In this document: one piece after another, positions 4,752 through 5,135 of the stretch
Numbering within the stretch: position 1 is the stretch's first letter
Layout: every line of letters starts with the position of its first letter
Assembly: GCA_030830595.1 (NCBI GenBank)
Contig: JAURMS010000159.1
Location: forward strand, 1-5,135
Direction: 5' to 3'
Source: Gammaproteobacteria bacterium
GTDB lineage: Bacteria > Pseudomonadota > Gammaproteobacteria > Steroidobacterales > Steroidobacteraceae
DNA length: 5,135 bases
The notes under the pieces: model-generated
What the model was told of the DNA's origin: nothing
The model's input: only the letters and a program-made list of their open reading frames with translations
Databases searched by the model: none
Program-made: the position numbers and the translations under genes

Positions 4752-5135
4752 ATGGGTAAGCTGCTTAAGGTGTTTCCTGCTGCGGCTACTTTGGCAGTGT
4801 GCTGCATGCCTCTCGCAGCCGAGGTGCCCGTCTGGTCAGAAGAGTTCAACACGCCCGGCCCGCCTAACGCATCCACCTGGTCCTACGACCTGGGTGCCGG
4901 CGGATGGGGTAATGGAGAACTCCAGGAATACACCGCCAACGAGGAGAATGTCCGCGTGGTGGGCGACGTCGCCGGTGCGGAGGGCGGAGCGCTGGTCATT
5001 ACGGCGCTGGAGCGGATTCAGAAGGGCAAGAATCGTCGGGGCTTCACCTCGGCGAGGTTGCGAACCCAGGACAAGTTTCATTTCAAGTTCGGGATCCTCA
5101 AGGCCAGGATCCAGGTGCCGGACCTGGCCAACGGG
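4752..5135 (+). CDS. Secreted GH16 family glycoside hydrolase (laminarinase-like), 3'-truncated by window edge
   Basis: The frame is open from ATG 4752 to the window end (128 residues); an in-frame TGA at 4746-4748 rules out an earlier start. Residues 1-23 make a signal peptide (MGKLLK, then a hydrophobic run, then MPLAA before EVPV), so the enzyme is exported to the periplasm or outside. No proper lipobox is present: the paired cysteines at 17-18 follow LAV. The mature part opens with VWSEEFN, then WSYDLGAGGWGNGELQEYT, GGALVITA and FTSARLRT, and ends in FKFGILKARIQVPDLANG. This is the classic N-terminal half of GH16 β-glucanases, where W-x-x-x-x-G-x-G-W-G-N-x-E-L-Q-x-Y is diagnostic of the laminarinase-type (β-1,3-glucanase) subfamily. 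The catalytic E-x-D-x-x-E motif should come shortly after the window edge and is not seen. The ribosome binding site is weak (GAG only two bases before ATG). It is divergent from the Cache/channel pair. Confidence 0.9.
   Translation, partial: MGKLLKVFPAAATLAVCCMPLAAEVPVWSEEFNTPGPPNASTWSYDLGAGGWGNGELQEYTANEENVRVVGDVAGAEGGALVITALERIQKGKNRRGFTSARLRTQDKFHFKFGILKARIQVPDLANG

Noticed and set aside
4752..4811. GH16 protein as a lipoprotein (two cysteines in the signal peptide)
   Set aside because: The residues before the cysteines (L-A-V, and V-C before the second) do not fit a lipobox, which needs Gly, Ala or Ser at -1. A normal signal-peptidase I site after PLAA fits better.
1..5135. CRISPR array, insertion sequence, transposase or phage gene
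   Set aside because: No regularly spaced repeats, no terminal inverted repeats around a gene and no transposase, integrase or phage motif in any frame.

Overview
The window reads as chromosomal DNA of a GC-rich gammaproteobacterium. The best clues are the biotin ligase/SPOR/tRNA-Thr(TGT) order at the left, which resembles the birA-to-tRNA neighbourhood of that class, and a NavBac-type sodium channel at the right, a family common in marine and haloalkaliphilic bacteria. A placement near Ectothiorhodospiraceae or Chromatiales is only an inference. No tool-based search was possible. All assignments rest on motifs read from the translations.

Layout. (1) 1-1463, plus strand, core genome: the 3' part of birA (biotin protein ligase), then a membrane-anchored SPOR-like protein whose ATG overlaps the birA stop, then a complete tRNA-Thr(TGT) with encoded CCA. 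(2) 1464-2940: a gene-free 277-bp stretch, then a GT4-family glycosyltransferase on the plus strand. It is clearly poorer in GC than its neighbours and uses A/T-ending codons freely, which suggests acquired DNA lying just 3' of a tRNA gene. (3) 3015-4525, minus strand: a two-gene unit. The first gene encodes an exported stand-alone Cache-domain protein. The second encodes a single-subunit, six-helix voltage-gated sodium channel with the selectivity filter TLESWSM. (4) 4526-4751: a divergent intergenic region with a possible extended -10 promoter for the Cache/channel unit and a possible short membrane-peptide ORF. (5) 4752 to the right edge, plus strand: the N-terminal part of a secreted GH16 (laminarinase-like) glycoside hydrolase.

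How the parts relate. The left part is housekeeping: cofactor attachment, a cell-envelope protein and translation. The GT4 gene probably acts in surface polysaccharide synthesis, but no partner genes are visible. The most interesting pairing is the Cache protein with the sodium channel: a periplasmic ligand-binding-type domain with no cytoplasmic output of its own, next to an ion channel. A functional link is an inference from adjacency and strand. GH16 is transcribed divergently from that pair and may share its control region.
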